Part shown: positions 63,493-64,000 of the stretch, piece by piece
How positions within the stretch are numbered: position 1 is the stretch's first letter
How the letters are laid out: every line of letters begins with the position of its first letter
Origin: Prorocentrum cordatum
Taxonomy: Eukaryota; Sar; Dinophyceae; Prorocentrales; Prorocentraceae
DNA: 64,000 bases
NCBI GenBank assembly: GCA_963575745.1
Contig: CAUYUJ010007424.1
Location: forward strand, 144,501 to 208,500
Direction of reading: 5' to 3'
Notes under the pieces: generated by a model
What the model was told of the DNA's origin: nothing
Seen by the model: only the letters and a program-made list of their open reading frames with translations
Database searches by the model: none
Position numbers and translations under genes: made by a program

Positions 63493-64000
63493 TTAGTGCA
63501 CGGCCATGTGCACCTTAGTATGTTTGTGTCCAGGGATCGTGGACGTCCCGACCAAGGATGTAGCCGGCATTGAGGCGAGATCGCGATTGCTAAATACATT
63601 GCGAGGAAGTCTCAGGGCTCAACGGCTGCCAGACCTGACGGTCCAGGGCTCCCCTTCACCCTTGTGGGAGCTTTCTTCTGCTCTCCTGCATTGCCATTAT
63701 TAGAGCCCTTCGTAGCGAAACGCTATTTGGGAAAAGTGGCCGCCCTGGGGAAGTGGTCGGGACTGGAGCCGCGCATGGAAACACTCATGTCGTCGGGTGT
63801 CCCGGGATCGATGGAACAGCAAGTTCGTCCGGTGTCGGGGACGTTTGCGCAAGAGCGGCCGGAAAGTTTGCCACCGTAGGGATATTGCATGTCCAGCCGC
63901 CCTCAGGGGCAACATTCGGGGGGCATAGGCTCAAGGGGGGGGACGCATCGAACCCCAATCGCCCACCCACTCGTCGCCGAGAGAGGCCCGGATGGCCCAC
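63493..64000. other. No gene recognised
   Basis: Ordinary-complexity DNA to the window edge. Short frames on both strands show no domain or splice support. Confidence 0.4.

Overview
The window looks like nuclear DNA of a dinoflagellate or close alveolate relative. This rests on style, not a database match. The DNA is GC-rich and gene-poor. Genes are split into short exons by repeat-filled introns, some with apparent GC or GA donors. Microsatellites of every kind are packed in, and the transposon remnants are a Copia polyprotein and a DIRS-type RT/RNase H/tyrosine-recombinase relic. No tRNA, rRNA, CRISPR array, bacterial operon or trans-spliced leader gene was seen. A 100-N assembly gap lies at 22362-22461.

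Layout. 1-12.1 kb is almost all low-complexity repeat, including a 2-kb GGT tract inside a mirrored composite structure (4.5-7.5 kb). 12.2-13.4 kb holds a probable membrane-anchored protein of unknown function. 14.7-16.2 kb is repeats plus a possible LTR fragment. 16.3-21.6 kb (minus strand) is a dead Copia element that has lost its reverse transcriptase, abutted by a 430-bp near-perfect foldback. 22-24.7 kb is microsatellite. 24.9-26.3 kb is a frame-broken unknown gene. 26.5-30.4 kb is polypurine/polypyrimidine tract and a 12-bp CCAAGAGGCCCC repeat. 30.4-31.5 kb is a second gag-like fragment on the minus strand with a possible LTR piece.

From 34 kb on, the window is dominated by one repeat-bearing mobile unit: conserved ends, a pyrimidine microsatellite and an array of 77-bp (once 90-bp) units. 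There are six long copies (A-F) and one partial copy. Between and around them are the best coding signals. One gene (37.6-42.3 kb) joins a signal peptide, a P-loop, a switch-II-like motif, a PAN/Apple-like cysteine module and several membrane spans. A chain of five exons whose splice phases agree runs from 43.6 to 47.5 kb, with a further exon at 49.7 kb; copies C and D lie in its introns. A DIRS-like retroelement relic fills about 50.4-55.1 kb, and short exon-like pieces follow at 55.9-57.6 kb.

Four copies of a second, 105-150-bp palindromic element lie inside or beside introns, three in inferred introns and one next to a candidate micro-exon. Together with the 77-bp unit in an intron, this suggests that mobile sequences have generated or colonised introns here (introner-like elements). 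Everything about splicing is inferred from frame, phase and AG/GT context and would need transcripts to confirm.
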